Positions 27,001-34,822 of a stretch of DNA of 64,000 bases are shown one piece after another (the stretch's first letter is position 1; every line of letters begins with the position of its first letter). The translations under genes and the position numbers were made by a program. Below the pieces are notes generated by a model. It had not been told where the DNA came from. It saw only the letters and a list, made by a program, of their open reading frames with translations, and did not search any database. This stretch comes from CAZMVY01 sp964653435 (GTDB lineage Bacteria > Planctomycetota > Phycisphaerae > UBA1845 > PWPN01), in NCBI GenBank assembly GCA_964653435.1, contig CAZZFA010000001.1, positions 80,974 through 144,973 on the forward strand. The letters run 5' to 3'.

Positions 27001-27291
27001 AAGATTGTCGGGAAGCATCCGAACCTGCACATCATCTACATCACGAACTTCAAGTGCGGGCCCGACTCGTACGTGAAGGCGTTCATCCGTCCGGCATCGG
27101 GCAAGCCGTTTCTGACGCTCCAGTTTGACGGGCACTCCAACGACGCCGGCATGATGACGCGGTGCGAGGCGTACCTGGACAGCAAGGGAATCCTGCGATG
27201 GTGGCGAAAGTCGAAGAGCAGACCGGAAGCGGAAGCCTTCGAGGCCGGACGGTCTACATCCCGCAGATGGCATACGCCGGCGCCCGGCTGA
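24028..27291 (+). CDS. double-ATPase 2-hydroxyacyl-CoA dehydratase activase-like protein with DUF2229-type C-terminal part
   Basis: The 1087-residue protein carries two BadF/BadG/BcrA/BcrD-type ASKHA ATPase domains, at about residues 1-295 (YAGVDVGAVGVKAALLV) and 384-650 (YLGIDVGSVGTKLVIIDTHG). Each keeps the two cysteines that ligate the bridging [4Fe-4S] cluster of HgdC-type activators: CAAGTGAF with GRCSVF, and CAAGTGSF with GERCTVF. A Cys-rich link (CKACGNQC...DKCSDR, about residue 678) leads into a DUF2229-like region. Activators of this type inject low-potential electrons, driven by ATP, into a partner reductase or dehydratase. The linker between the ATPase domains contains repeat-like, Gly/Pro-rich sequence. 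The end overlaps the next gene by 94 bases. The substrate is unknown. Confidence 0.88.
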   Translation: MSIYAGVDVGAVGVKAALLVPRDRAEGILAGNGTRPALRRLDVPGASRAQAGDEGGTCVLVANYRRTRGQPLETTRAMLAELLACVGPDGIAGITLTGSGSTLVAAALGVSRCNEFQALARAIDLLYPHVRTVFELGGETSKYLRLEPDPGSGTLSILDYSTNGDCAAGTGAFLDQQAGRLKYAVEDIGRIVDTAERAAQIAGRCSVFAKSDMIHAQQKGFTPAEVLRGLCNAVATNYKSAVVKGRTPVPPIALVGGVSANTAVVRGLREVFELDNGALFVPEAAESMAAVGAAIVAANTARTPRSQGAGHPAGTGGTSCPGQPCRPLSLKGGTDVMQEGRGGGGAGTEPAFPTSPPLTLDRVVLLRDRVKPYAFPDEYSVIDAYLGIDVGSVGTKLVIIDTHGNVVRDIFTRTEGRPIEVVSRCLRELDEAVGSRVRIRGVGTTGSGRELIGELVGADAITDEITCHKTGATFVGDRLLGERPDTIFEIGGQDSKYISLQPEGRDSRDTVVVDFTMNEACAAGTGSFLEERAEELGVAIKGEFSRLALSSKAPIRLGERCTVFMERDVNTYMQRGAKIEDVIAGLAYSVVYNYVNRVVRGRRIGDCIFFQGGTAYNDAVAAAFSAVTGKEIIVPPHNAVLGAIGAALVAKEKTAAVGGGTRFRGFDTSRIRYSIREFQCKACGNQCAVQEFNVEGEKTYWGDKCSDRYRKRAKTDRKPIIPDLVALRRQLLYADDKGDPPGATIRIGVPLTMYALDLLPLWRRFFRDCGFSVVLSTETNRQIVQHGLDSVVAEPCFPIIVAHGHVADLVSRNVNYIWLPNILSAETKFMDNESHVCPWGQTLPFVIRQAPAFRSWQERILCPTIRMREGKDHLRSVLLDVVAKLGVPRSVAERAFEAGYRALQEFRSAYQQAGRDALAILERTGEAGMVIVGRPYNIHDPGVSLAAARKLRDNYGVNVLPLDALPLADIDVRDVNENMYWEYGRKILAAAKIVGKHPNLHIIYITNFKCGPDSYVKAFIRPASGKPFLTLQFDGHSNDAGMMTRCEAYLDSKGILRWWRKSKSRPEAEAFEAGRSTSRRWHTPAPG

Positions 27292-28493
27292 TGGCGGCCG
27301 CCTTCCGGTCGGTCGGCATCGACGCGACCGTCGCGCCGGACTCGGACGCCCAGACGCTGGAACTCGGCGGCCTGCACAGCAGCGGCGAGGAATGCCTGCC
27401 GCACAAGGTCACCCTGGGCGACTTCCTGAAGGTGTGCCGCGCACCCGGGTTCGATCCGCGCAAGACGGCGTTCTTCATGCCGACGGCCCACGGGCCGTGC
27501 CGGTTCGGTCAGTATGCGCCGTACCTGCGGCATCAGCTTGCCGCGATGGGTTACGGCGACGTGCCCGTGATCTCCCCATCGAGCGAGAACGGCTACGAGG
27601 GCGTGGGGCTGCACGCCCGTGAGCTCATGCGCACGGCCTGGATGGGCGTGATCTGCGGCGACATTGTCACGAAGTTCCTGCTCAAGACGCGGCCGTACGA
27701 GACGCGAGCCGGCGACGCCGACGCGGAGTTCGAGCGGGGCGTCGAGGCATTCGGACGCGTGCTGGCGATGCCGGGACTTGCGCACCGGGAACGGCTGTCG
27801 AGACTGCGGGAGGCCGTCGCGCAGACGCGCGACCGGTTCCGGGCAATCCCGGCGCGGTACGAGAAGGGGCGGCCGCTGATCGGGCTGGTGGGGGAGATCT
27901 TCTGCCGGCTGAACACGTTCAGCAACGACGACGTGGCGCGACGCATCGAGAAGCACGGGGGTGAGTGCTGGCTGTCGGACATCGCGGAGTGGATCTGGTA
28001 CACGAACTGGTGCCAGCGGGCGAACCTGCTGCGCGACCGGGGGCGCCTCAACCCGGACTTCGTGCGGCTCAAGCTCAAGACGTTCGTGCAGCGGCGGTAC
28101 GAGCATGCGCTGCTGGCGCCGGTCGCGGAGGATTTCGCAGGTTATGAGGAACCGCACGACGTGGCGGAGGTGCTGGCGGAGTCGGAGGCGTATCTGCCGC
28201 CGCAGGGCTGCCTGGGGGAGATGGTGCTGAGCGTCGGCAAGGCGATCTACCTCTACCGCAAGGGGGCCGACGGAATCATCGACATCAGCCCGTTCACGTG
28301 CATGAACGGGATCATCTGCGAGGCGGTGTACCCGGCGGTCAGCGCGGAACACGATGACCTGCCGATCCGGACGTGCTACTTCGACGGGGTGAACACGAAC
28401 ATCGACCGCGACCTGGAGATCTTCCTCGATCTGGCGCGGGCGTACCAGAAGCGGAAGAAGCATCCGCGGGTGTATCCGGCCTGTTTCGGGTGA
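27198..28493 (+). CDS. 2-hydroxyacyl-CoA dehydratase-like partner protein (COG3581 type), copy 1
   Basis: The 431-residue protein corresponds to the last segment of the large fused activase-related proteins found in clostridia. Conserved stretches are GGLHSSGEECLPHKVTLGDF, HGPCRFGQYAPYL, GEIFCRLNTFSN and PFTCMNGIICEAVYP; the scattered Cys could hold an iron-sulfur cluster. It should receive electrons from the activase encoded just upstream. The start at MVAKVEEQTG lies inside the upstream gene (94-base overlap). The conserved LRGRTVYIPQMAYAG, shared with the second copy at 29573, lies within the overlap, so the overlap is real. The reaction is unknown. Confidence 0.82.
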   Translation: MVAKVEEQTGSGSLRGRTVYIPQMAYAGARLMAAAFRSVGIDATVAPDSDAQTLELGGLHSSGEECLPHKVTLGDFLKVCRAPGFDPRKTAFFMPTAHGPCRFGQYAPYLRHQLAAMGYGDVPVISPSSENGYEGVGLHARELMRTAWMGVICGDIVTKFLLKTRPYETRAGDADAEFERGVEAFGRVLAMPGLAHRERLSRLREAVAQTRDRFRAIPARYEKGRPLIGLVGEIFCRLNTFSNDDVARRIEKHGGECWLSDIAEWIWYTNWCQRANLLRDRGRLNPDFVRLKLKTFVQRRYEHALLAPVAEDFAGYEEPHDVAEVLAESEAYLPPQGCLGEMVLSVGKAIYLYRKGADGIIDISPFTCMNGIICEAVYPAVSAEHDDLPIRTCYFDGVNTNIDRDLEIFLDLARAYQKRKKHPRVYPACFG

Positions 28494-28502
28494 CGGGCGG
28501 CG

Positions 28503-29420
28503 CTACAAATCCTTGAAGAGCGGCGGTTGGCGGAAGTCGGCTTTCACGCTTTTCATTCTGATGCGCGGGACCTTGGCGTCGGGCGCGGGGGATCCGTGCG
28601 GATCGAGGCGGCGTCGGGCGAAGGCGCAATACTCCGGATTGAGGTCGATGCCGATGTAGCGACGGCCGGTGGCTCTGGCAGCCGCGCACGTGGCCCCGGT
28701 GCCGTTGAACGGGTCAAGCACGATATCGCCCGGGAATCCGTGTTCCGGGACTGCGGCAAACGTGTACATCAGAATAAGCCGCTGCGCCAGCACCACAGGA
28801 AACGGCGCCGGGTGGCCGCCGGTACGGGAAACGTCCTCCGGGTAGATCGGCCAGACCTGCATCGTGAGATTGAGCCACATCTCCTGCGTGAGTCTGCTCG
28901 CCTCCTTGACCGCCTTCGGCAGCTTGCGTGGTTTCCCCGGCTTCACGAAGACATTGATGAACTCGATCGTGTTGTCCTCATAGAGGTTCGGCGGATACGG
29001 ATAGCTGCCGAACATCTTCACCGAGGTCTGCTTCTGCCAGATATAGAGGCTGTACCGCTCGAACGAACACTCCGCGTCGCGCAGGATGGCCGCCTCGATA
29101 TCGTTGTTGATGTTCTTCAGGTGCCGCGTGTGCGTCTCGTTCATGGCCTTCTTCGGCACGGGGACGATCGGCGTGTTGATACAGAGTTTGCCGTTCGGGA
29201 TCAGCACGCGGCAGGCCTGGCGCCAGACGCGAAGAAGATCCTCCAGGTAGCGGTCGTATGAGGATTGCCCGATCTGCCCGGGCGTGCCGTAATCGACCAG
29301 GTTCCAGTAGGGCGGACTGGTCACAATGAGGTGGACGGATCCGGCGGGAAGGCTGCTCATGACCTTCTCGGCGTCGCCGCAGACAACCTGATTCACGAAC
29401 GGGTCGATCGCAGATGCCAC
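28503..29420 (-). CDS. site-specific DNA methyltransferase (beta class, N4-cytosine or N6-adenine)
   Basis: The 305-residue protein has motif IV first (TSPPYWN) and motif I near the end (DPFNGTGATCAAARATGRRYIGIDLNPEY is the region; key residues Asp, Pro, Phe and the Gly-rich turn). That order defines the beta class of amino-methyltransferases. The middle region would be the target-recognition domain. The start is the GTG ten bases after GGAG; upstream residues look noncoding. No restriction endonuclease is visible nearby, so it is an orphan. It is inserted, on the opposite strand, between two paralogous activase partner genes. The recognition site cannot be read. Confidence 0.9.
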   Translation of the reverse strand: MASAIDPFVNQVVCGDAEKVMSSLPAGSVHLIVTSPPYWNLVDYGTPGQIGQSSYDRYLEDLLRVWRQACRVLIPNGKLCINTPIVPVPKKAMNETHTRHLKNINNDIEAAILRDAECSFERYSLYIWQKQTSVKMFGSYPYPPNLYEDNTIEFINVFVKPGKPRKLPKAVKEASRLTQEMWLNLTMQVWPIYPEDVSRTGGHPAPFPVVLAQRLILMYTFAAVPEHGFPGDIVLDPFNGTGATCAAARATGRRYIGIDLNPEYCAFARRRLDPHGSPAPDAKVPRIRMKSVKADFRQPPLFKDL

Positions 29421-29572
29421 GCGTTGCCGTCTCCGCGAATCGCAGCATGACCCCGGGATGCCGCCGAGGCGCCTTGAAGCAATACAGGCCGTTGCGGTAT
29501 TCTTATGACCGTATGCCCGCGGAGGCAAGGCCCGGGATTCGGCGGGCGGGCAGGGCGGCCGGGGAATCGTTG

Positions 29573-30874
29573 ATGGCGGGTACGCACAGCACCGAAGCCG
29601 GCGGAAACGGTGAGGGTCTCCGCGGCCGTACGCTCTACATTCCGCACATGGCCTACGCGGGCGGTCGGCTGATCGCGGCGGCGTTCCGATCCGTCGGGGT
29701 TGATGCCACCGTCACGCCGGACTTCGACCAGGATACGCTTACGCTGGGCGGGCTGCACAGCAGCGGCGATGAATGCCTGCCGCACCGGATCACGCTCGGC
29801 AACTTCCTCAAGATCTGTCGCCGCCCCGGCTTCGATCCGGGCAAGGCGGCCTTCTTCATGGCGACGACGCACGGACCCTGCCGGTTCGGCCAGTATGCGC
29901 CGTACTTGAAGCAGGAGCTTCGCCGGCTCGGCTACGGCGACGTGATCGTGTATTCGCCTTCGGCGGACGACGGTTACGACGGGGTGAGAGAACACGCGAC
30001 CGATCTGATGCGGAACATGTGGATGGCGGTCACGTGCGGCGACCTGTCGGTGAAGTTCCTCTACAAGACGCGCCCGTACGAGGTCAATCCGGGCGATGCG
30101 GAGAGCGCATACCGGCAGTCCGTGCACGAGTTTGCGGACGTGATCGCGCGGCAGGACCTGACGCCGGGGCAGCGGTACAGGCAGCTCGTGGGCCTCATCG
30201 AGCAGATGCGGGATCGGTTCCGCGCAATCCCGGCGGATTATGTAAAGGGCCGGCCGCTGATCGGGATCGTCGGCGAGATCTTCTGCCGGCTGAACGACTT
30301 TGCCAACCTGGACACGCTCTCGGCGATCGAGCGGCTCGGCGGCGAGTGCTGGATGTCGGAGTTCTCGGAGTGGGTGTGGTACAGCAACTGGGGCCAGGCG
30401 AACACGATTCGCAAGGAGCACGGGCGGTTGAGTCTGGCGTACCTGAAGTTCCGGATCAAGGCGGCCTACCAGCGTCATTATTCGCGCGGGCTGCGGGCGC
30501 CGGTGACGGAGGACCTCCGGGGGTATGAAGAGGCGCACGACGTGCAGCACGTGCTCGATGCGGCGCGGCCGTACCTGCCGCCGGAGGGCTGCCTGGGCGA
30601 GATGGTGCTGAGTGCCGGGCAGTCGATCCACATGTACCGCTGCGGGGCGGACGGCGTGATCGACATCAGCCCGTTCACGTGCATGAACGGCACGGTGTGC
30701 GAGGCAGTGTACCCGGCGCTGAGCGCGGACCACGACGACTTCCCCATCCGGTCGCTCTACTTCGACGGCACGAACACCAGCGCCGAGCGGGACGTGGAGA
30801 TCTTCCTCGATCTCGCGCGGGCCTATCAGAAACGCAAGAAGCATCCGCGCGCGTATCCCGCCTGCTTCGCATAG
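29573..30874 (+). CDS. 2-hydroxyacyl-CoA dehydratase-like partner protein (COG3581 type), copy 2
   Basis: The 433-residue protein is a clear paralogue of the product at 27198. It shares LRGRT-YIP-MAYAG, GGLHSSGDECLPHRITLGNF, HGPCRFGQYAPYL, GEIFCRLNDFANL, PFTCMNGTVCEAVYP and the ending AYQKRKKHPRAYPACF. Cysteines are conserved between the two. It lacks its own activase, so it probably shares the double-domain ATPase. Two partner subunits would suit a dehydratase or reductase with two related subunits. The ATG follows GGGGAATCGTTG; an earlier ATG at 29513 is possible but the paralogue begins at the later point. The methyltransferase gene is divergent from it. Confidence 0.82.
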   Translation: MAGTHSTEAGGNGEGLRGRTLYIPHMAYAGGRLIAAAFRSVGVDATVTPDFDQDTLTLGGLHSSGDECLPHRITLGNFLKICRRPGFDPGKAAFFMATTHGPCRFGQYAPYLKQELRRLGYGDVIVYSPSADDGYDGVREHATDLMRNMWMAVTCGDLSVKFLYKTRPYEVNPGDAESAYRQSVHEFADVIARQDLTPGQRYRQLVGLIEQMRDRFRAIPADYVKGRPLIGIVGEIFCRLNDFANLDTLSAIERLGGECWMSEFSEWVWYSNWGQANTIRKEHGRLSLAYLKFRIKAAYQRHYSRGLRAPVTEDLRGYEEAHDVQHVLDAARPYLPPEGCLGEMVLSAGQSIHMYRCGADGVIDISPFTCMNGTVCEAVYPALSADHDDFPIRSLYFDGTNTSAERDVEIFLDLARAYQKRKKHPRAYPACFA

Positions 30875-30891
30875 GCGCTCGGTGCGGGCAA

Positions 30892-31560
30892 TTACCCGGC
30901 GATATCACGCAACTTGAACGCCGACGGGCAGATCTCCGCCAGCACACATTCATCGCATCGTGGCTTTCGGGCCCGGCAAACCTCTCGGCCGTGCCGGATC
31001 AGCAGGATGTGGAACGGGTAGACGAGGCGTTTCGGGCAGGCCGCCTCCAGCAGTTCGTGCGCATCCTCCGCGGAGGCGTCATCCGGAATCAGTCCCAGCC
31101 GGCGGGCGAGGCGGTGGACGTGGGTGTCCACCGGCAGGGCGGGCTTGTGCAGGTTGAACAACAGGACGCAGGCGGCGGTCTTCGGGCCGACGCCCGGCAG
31201 CGCCAGCAGATACTCGCGGGCGCGCCGCATCGGCCAGCGGCGCAGGAAATCGAGCGAGAGCCTGCCGCGATCGACCTGGAGGAAGCGCAGGATCGCCTGG
31301 ATGCTGCGGGTCTTCTGCCGCGCGAGGCCGCCGCAGCGTATGGCCCGTTCGACCTCGCCGGGCCGGGCGCTCATACAGGCTCGCCACGTCGGGAACGCGT
31401 GACGCAGGTTTTCGTAGGCCGCATCGGAGTTCGCGTCGCTCGTGTGCTGAGAGAGGACCGTGCCGATGAGGCCGTCGAGCGGCTTGCCATGTTGGCGCCA
31501 GGGGCACGGGCCGTAGGTTTTCTGTAACCTGCGGACGATCTGCGTGATGCGTGCAGTCAT
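30892..31560 (-). CDS. endonuclease III-like DNA glycosylase with [4Fe-4S] cluster
   Basis: The 222-residue protein has the HhH-GPD fold: LPGVGPKTAACVLLF with the catalytic Lys and VDTHVHRLARRL with the catalytic Asp, both as in Nth. The C-terminal cluster motif is Cys-X6-Cys-X2-Cys-X5-Cys (CRARKPRCDECVLAEIC). It should excise oxidised pyrimidines and nick abasic sites. The spacing fits bacterial/archaeal Nth relatives, but the N-terminal helices differ from E. coli Nth, so substrate range is open. The ATG gives family length. It converges on the activase partner gene with 17 bases between stops. Confidence 0.9.
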   Translation of the reverse strand: MTARITQIVRRLQKTYGPCPWRQHGKPLDGLIGTVLSQHTSDANSDAAYENLRHAFPTWRACMSARPGEVERAIRCGGLARQKTRSIQAILRFLQVDRGRLSLDFLRRWPMRRAREYLLALPGVGPKTAACVLLFNLHKPALPVDTHVHRLARRLGLIPDDASAEDAHELLEAACPKRLVYPFHILLIRHGREVCRARKPRCDECVLAEICPSAFKLRDIAG

Positions 31561-31626
31561 CGTTGTGTGTTCTTCCACAGGGGCGTTGGAGTCGGGCTCA
31601 GAGAGCCCTCCTGCAAAGCGACTGCG

Positions 31627-31725
31627 GTGAGGGGCCGGGTCTATCCCGGCCGGGAGAGCCACGGGGATAAACCCGGCGGCTCACAAGGGACCACGGGGAT
31701 AGACGCCGGGGCTTACCTCGGATTA
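31627..31725. repeat. possible dispersed repeat (GGGGATAAACCCGGCGGCTCAC)
   Basis: Two related stretches, CCACGGGGATAAACCCGGCG and CCACGGGGATAGACGCCGGG, follow each other within 60 bases of the 261-base spacer. They look like intergenic repeat fragments. I see no gene here. Confidence 0.35.
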
Positions 31726-31821
31726 CGTCGTCCCGGTCGCTGTGGCGAGTTATAGCCGGTTCGGATAGGCTCGGCTACCTGCCGGCGCTGCGCCGGACGA
31801 ACGGAGTTGTTGGAGTTGTTG

Positions 31822-33081
31822 ATGACAGCCGCCACGCCGGGTCTTCGAAGCACTTTTCCGAAGGATCGCGTGCTGTCCATCGATGTGTTTCGGGGGCTGA
31901 CGATCTTCACGATGGTCTTCGTGAATGACGTTGGCAAGCTCCGCGAAATCCCGTCGTGGATGCGCCACGCGCGACCGGGCACCGACGCCATGACCTTCGT
32001 GGACCTCGTGTTCCCTGCATTCCTCTTCATCGTCGGCATGTCCATCCCGTTCGCGCTCGGCCGGCGGCTTTCGAGCGGGCAATCGCGCCTCCGGGTTGGG
32101 GCGCACGTGGTCGTCCGCACGCTCGCGCTGCTGATTATCGGCGTGTTCATGGTGAACATGCCCCGATTCGATCCCGACGCGGCGGGAATCAGCAAGTCGC
32201 TCTGGGTGTTGCTGGTCTACCTGAGCGTGATCCTGCTGTGGAATGCGTATCCCCGGTGCCAGGGATGGCGGCGGCGGCTGTTCATCACGCTGCGACTGGC
32301 CGGGGCTGCCGGACTCGTAATCCTCGCTGCGGTTTATCGGGGCAGCGAGGCAAACGGGACGACCTGGATGCAGACGAGCTGGTGGGGCATTCTCGGCCTG
32401 ATCGGATGGGCGTATTTGGTAGCCTGCATCACCTGCTCGGTATTCCGCCGACAGACGGCCGGTCTGGTCGGGGCCCTCGCCTTGTTCGTCGCCATGTGGA
32501 TCGGCGACAGGGCCGGCGCATTCGCGCTGCTGGGCGAGCGGCTGCACATGCCGGGGGCGATGGCTCACATTCGCGATTACGTCTGGCTCGGCGGGCATGT
32601 CGGGGGGCACTCGGCCATCGCCGTCGCGGGGGTCATCGTTGCATCGCTGTTTCTCGACGGCTCACCGGCCGCGACACCGCGGAAACGCATCGTGTGGGTG
32701 CTCGTGTTTGCCGGGATGCTCTTCGCCGGCGGGTTTCTGCTGCGTCCGCTCTACGGAATCTCGAAGAACGATGCCACGCCGACATGGTGCCTGTACAGCG
32801 CAGGGTTCTCGTGCCTGATCTACATTGTGTTGTACTGGCTGGTGGACCTCCACGGTGCGACGGCGTGGGCGTTCTTTCTCCAGCCGGCGGGGGCCAACCC
32901 GCTGCTGGCGTATATTCTGCCGGATCTCCTCTATTCATTCCTGGCGGCCGTCGGGGTCACGTACCACCGCACACACTGGAACGCGGGCGCTACGGCCGTC
33001 GCACGATCGCTCGTGTTCGCACTGGCTGTGGTTGCGTTGACGGGCCTGCTGGGGCGATTGCGGGTGCGGTTGCACATATAG
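31822..33081 (+). CDS. membrane acyltransferase, heparan-alpha-glucosaminide N-acetyltransferase-like (DUF5009)
   Basis: The 419-residue protein starts with the typical RVLSIDVFRGLTIFTMVFVN, then FVDLVFPAFLFIVGMSIPFALGRR, and has about ten further membrane helices. This family transfers acetyl groups from acetyl-CoA across the membrane to glucosamine or other acceptors. Planctomycetes carry many copies. The conserved arginine-glycine after the first helix start and the D-FPxF motif are present. The ATG is seven bases after GGAG. It is not obviously in an operon with its neighbours. The acceptor sugar is unknown. Confidence 0.85.
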   Translation: MTAATPGLRSTFPKDRVLSIDVFRGLTIFTMVFVNDVGKLREIPSWMRHARPGTDAMTFVDLVFPAFLFIVGMSIPFALGRRLSSGQSRLRVGAHVVVRTLALLIIGVFMVNMPRFDPDAAGISKSLWVLLVYLSVILLWNAYPRCQGWRRRLFITLRLAGAAGLVILAAVYRGSEANGTTWMQTSWWGILGLIGWAYLVACITCSVFRRQTAGLVGALALFVAMWIGDRAGAFALLGERLHMPGAMAHIRDYVWLGGHVGGHSAIAVAGVIVASLFLDGSPAATPRKRIVWVLVFAGMLFAGGFLLRPLYGISKNDATPTWCLYSAGFSCLIYIVLYWLVDLHGATAWAFFLQPAGANPLLAYILPDLLYSFLAAVGVTYHRTHWNAGATAVARSLVFALAVVALTGLLGRLRVRLHI

Positions 33082-33173
33082 ACTCGACACGCCCGCTCCG
33101 AAGGGCGGCCGGCGGACAGGTTTCTGCGCGCAGACTCGCGCGCGAGGGTGCGACCTTGCCGCCGGGATAACGT

Positions 33174-33746
33174 TCAACCCTTCGGCCGGGCGGCCAACTC
33201 GTGTTCGCTGAAGACCTCCGCCGTGAACAGCATGACTTCGGTCTCCGGATCGCGCCAGGCGTCGGCGGGCAGGCCGGCCTTATCCGCGCAGCAGCGACTC
33301 AGGAACTCCTCCTTCGTCCACGGCCCGTACTCGGTAGCGACCTGCGGCAGGAAACAGCCCGCGCGGAACCCCCGGCGGACATAGATGCCGTGTACGCCCA
33401 GCTCGAGCGAGAGCGGGTCGTTTGTGCGCTGCAGGGGCGACAGCACCGAAATCTCGATATCCAGATCGGGCAGGTCGGCGGCGGTCAGCGGCCGGGCGAA
33501 GAACCGGGGATCATGGGCGGCCTCGATCGCCATGGTCTGGACCATTTCCGGCAGCGGCTTGTCAGGCTGAAAGGTTCCGATGCAGCCGCGGAGCGACCGC
33601 CCCTTGTGCAGCGAGACGAACACACCGCCGAAGTTGGGGTACTCAATCTCCAGCGATCCGATCGGCGGGGGCTCTCGCCCGGTCAGGTCGGCCGTGATGG
33701 CCTCCCGGGCGATCCGCAGAAGGGCCCGTCGCTGTTCGTCGTTCAT
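33174..33746 (-). CDS. AMMECR1 domain protein
   Basis: The 190-residue protein has the family signature LRGCIGTFQPDKPLPEMV and the later ISVLSPL and FLPQVATEYGPW stretches. AMMECR1 proteins are often near Memo and radical-SAM genes (AmmeMemoRadiSam), but here the gene stands alone. Its biochemical role is unknown; roles in RNA or translation-linked modification have been suggested. The ATG after AGGGTGCCCC was chosen over a GTG five codons earlier. Confidence 0.88.
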   Translation of the reverse strand: MNDEQRRALLRIAREAITADLTGREPPPIGSLEIEYPNFGGVFVSLHKGRSLRGCIGTFQPDKPLPEMVQTMAIEAAHDPRFFARPLTAADLPDLDIEISVLSPLQRTNDPLSLELGVHGIYVRRGFRAGCFLPQVATEYGPWTKEEFLSRCCADKAGLPADAWRDPETEVMLFTAEVFSEHELAARPKG

Positions 33747-34143
33747 GGGGGCACCCTGCACAGGTATCGTGCCGCACGGGGCTCCGTGCCGGAGACAGTA
33801 TACCCGCCGGCAGGCGAAGCTGCCACGAACTCGCGTGACCTCTCAAGCGGGTCGGCTACCCGGACACGGCCCCGGAAAACTTGAGCGCGAACCGCAAACA
33901 TTCGCAGGGGCTCGGAGGCAGGTGCCCCGGGCACCCGTTGCAAAAGGGGCAAGGGCGGTGCCATTCCGTCACCGGGAACCGCCCTCTGCGACGCGGGCGT
34001 GGCGCAGCCGCATCGTCCGTTGCCGCCGGCGTTGAGCGCGTAGGCCGCGGTTACCGGGGCGTCCTGGCCGTTGCGCACGGAGCCCCCATCGCACGGAAGC
34101 CTCCGCCGAACCGGGGCACCGTCCGTTTCGCATCGAAACCCGG
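33747..34143. other. intergenic region without recognisable gene
   Basis: These 397 bases between the AMMECR1 start and the PAP2 stop contain long reading frames on both strands but no start with a ribosome binding site and no protein pattern I know. The segment 33900-33960 (AGGCAGGTGCCCCGGGCACC) has a small inverted repeat that could be a terminator stem without a T-run. Confidence 0.5.
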
Positions 34144-34815
34144 TCAGATCGTCCCGCGTCTTCTCAGCGGCCCGAGGGTCAGCCATGCCGCCACATAGCC
34201 GATCGCGCCGCCCGCGATGCAATCGCTGACCCAGTGTACGTGGTCGATGTATCGCGAGAAGCCGCACCCGAACGCGAGCGTCCAGAAGACCCACCGGGCG
34301 CGTGGGTAGAAGCCGCTCAGGATCCCGGCGAACGCAAACGCCAGGCAGGTATGCCCCGACGGGAACGATTCCAGGGACATCGGCTCCTTGTGCCAGCTCA
34401 GGCCGATCCAGAGCGACCGCCAGTCGTCGGCAGCGAGATCGGCCACCTGCGCGGCGGACGGCCGGTAGCGGTGGATGACGAGCTTGCCGAGTCCCTGGGC
34501 AGCTCCCGCCAGCGACGTCGCAACCACCATTGCGCCGACTAGGGCTCGACGCCGGCGGTCGTAACAGGCCAGCGCGAGGGTAGCGGCAATGACCGGTGTG
34601 ATCTGGCCGAAGTCGCGGAGGGAAACGAGCACGTGATTGGGAAGCACCCGAAGATGTTCCTGCCCCCACGCGGAGAGGCGGCGGTCGTACCGGATCGAAA
34701 GACCGAATGCCGCCAGCACAATGGCCCATGCGGTCAGCCGGAATCGCCATCGGGCCAGGCGGGCCTCGCGTCCTGATCGTGCGGCGAAACGGGCGGTGTG
34801 GTCGGAGCTTGCCAT
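34144..34815 (-). CDS. PAP2-family membrane phosphatase
   Basis: The 223-residue protein has the three PAP2 motifs: KLVIHRYRP (KX6RP), SFPSGHT (PSGH), and SRYIDHVHWVSD (SRX5HX3D) with the catalytic histidines. About six membrane helices are visible. It would dephosphorylate phosphatidic acid, undecaprenyl diphosphate or a related lipid at the outer face of the inner membrane. The stop and start positions place it seven bases downstream of the epimerase gene on the same strand, so the two are probably cotranscribed, perhaps for lipid-linked sugar metabolism. Confidence 0.9.
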   Translation of the reverse strand: MASSDHTARFAARSGREARLARWRFRLTAWAIVLAAFGLSIRYDRRLSAWGQEHLRVLPNHVLVSLRDFGQITPVIAATLALACYDRRRRALVGAMVVATSLAGAAQGLGKLVIHRYRPSAAQVADLAADDWRSLWIGLSWHKEPMSLESFPSGHTCLAFAFAGILSGFYPRARWVFWTLAFGCGFSRYIDHVHWVSDCIAGGAIGYVAAWLTLGPLRRRGTI

Positions 34816-34822
34816 TCCGCGT

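Noticed and set aside
33762..34143. A gene between AMMECR1 and PAP2
   Set aside because: Frames are open but lack start signals and family features.
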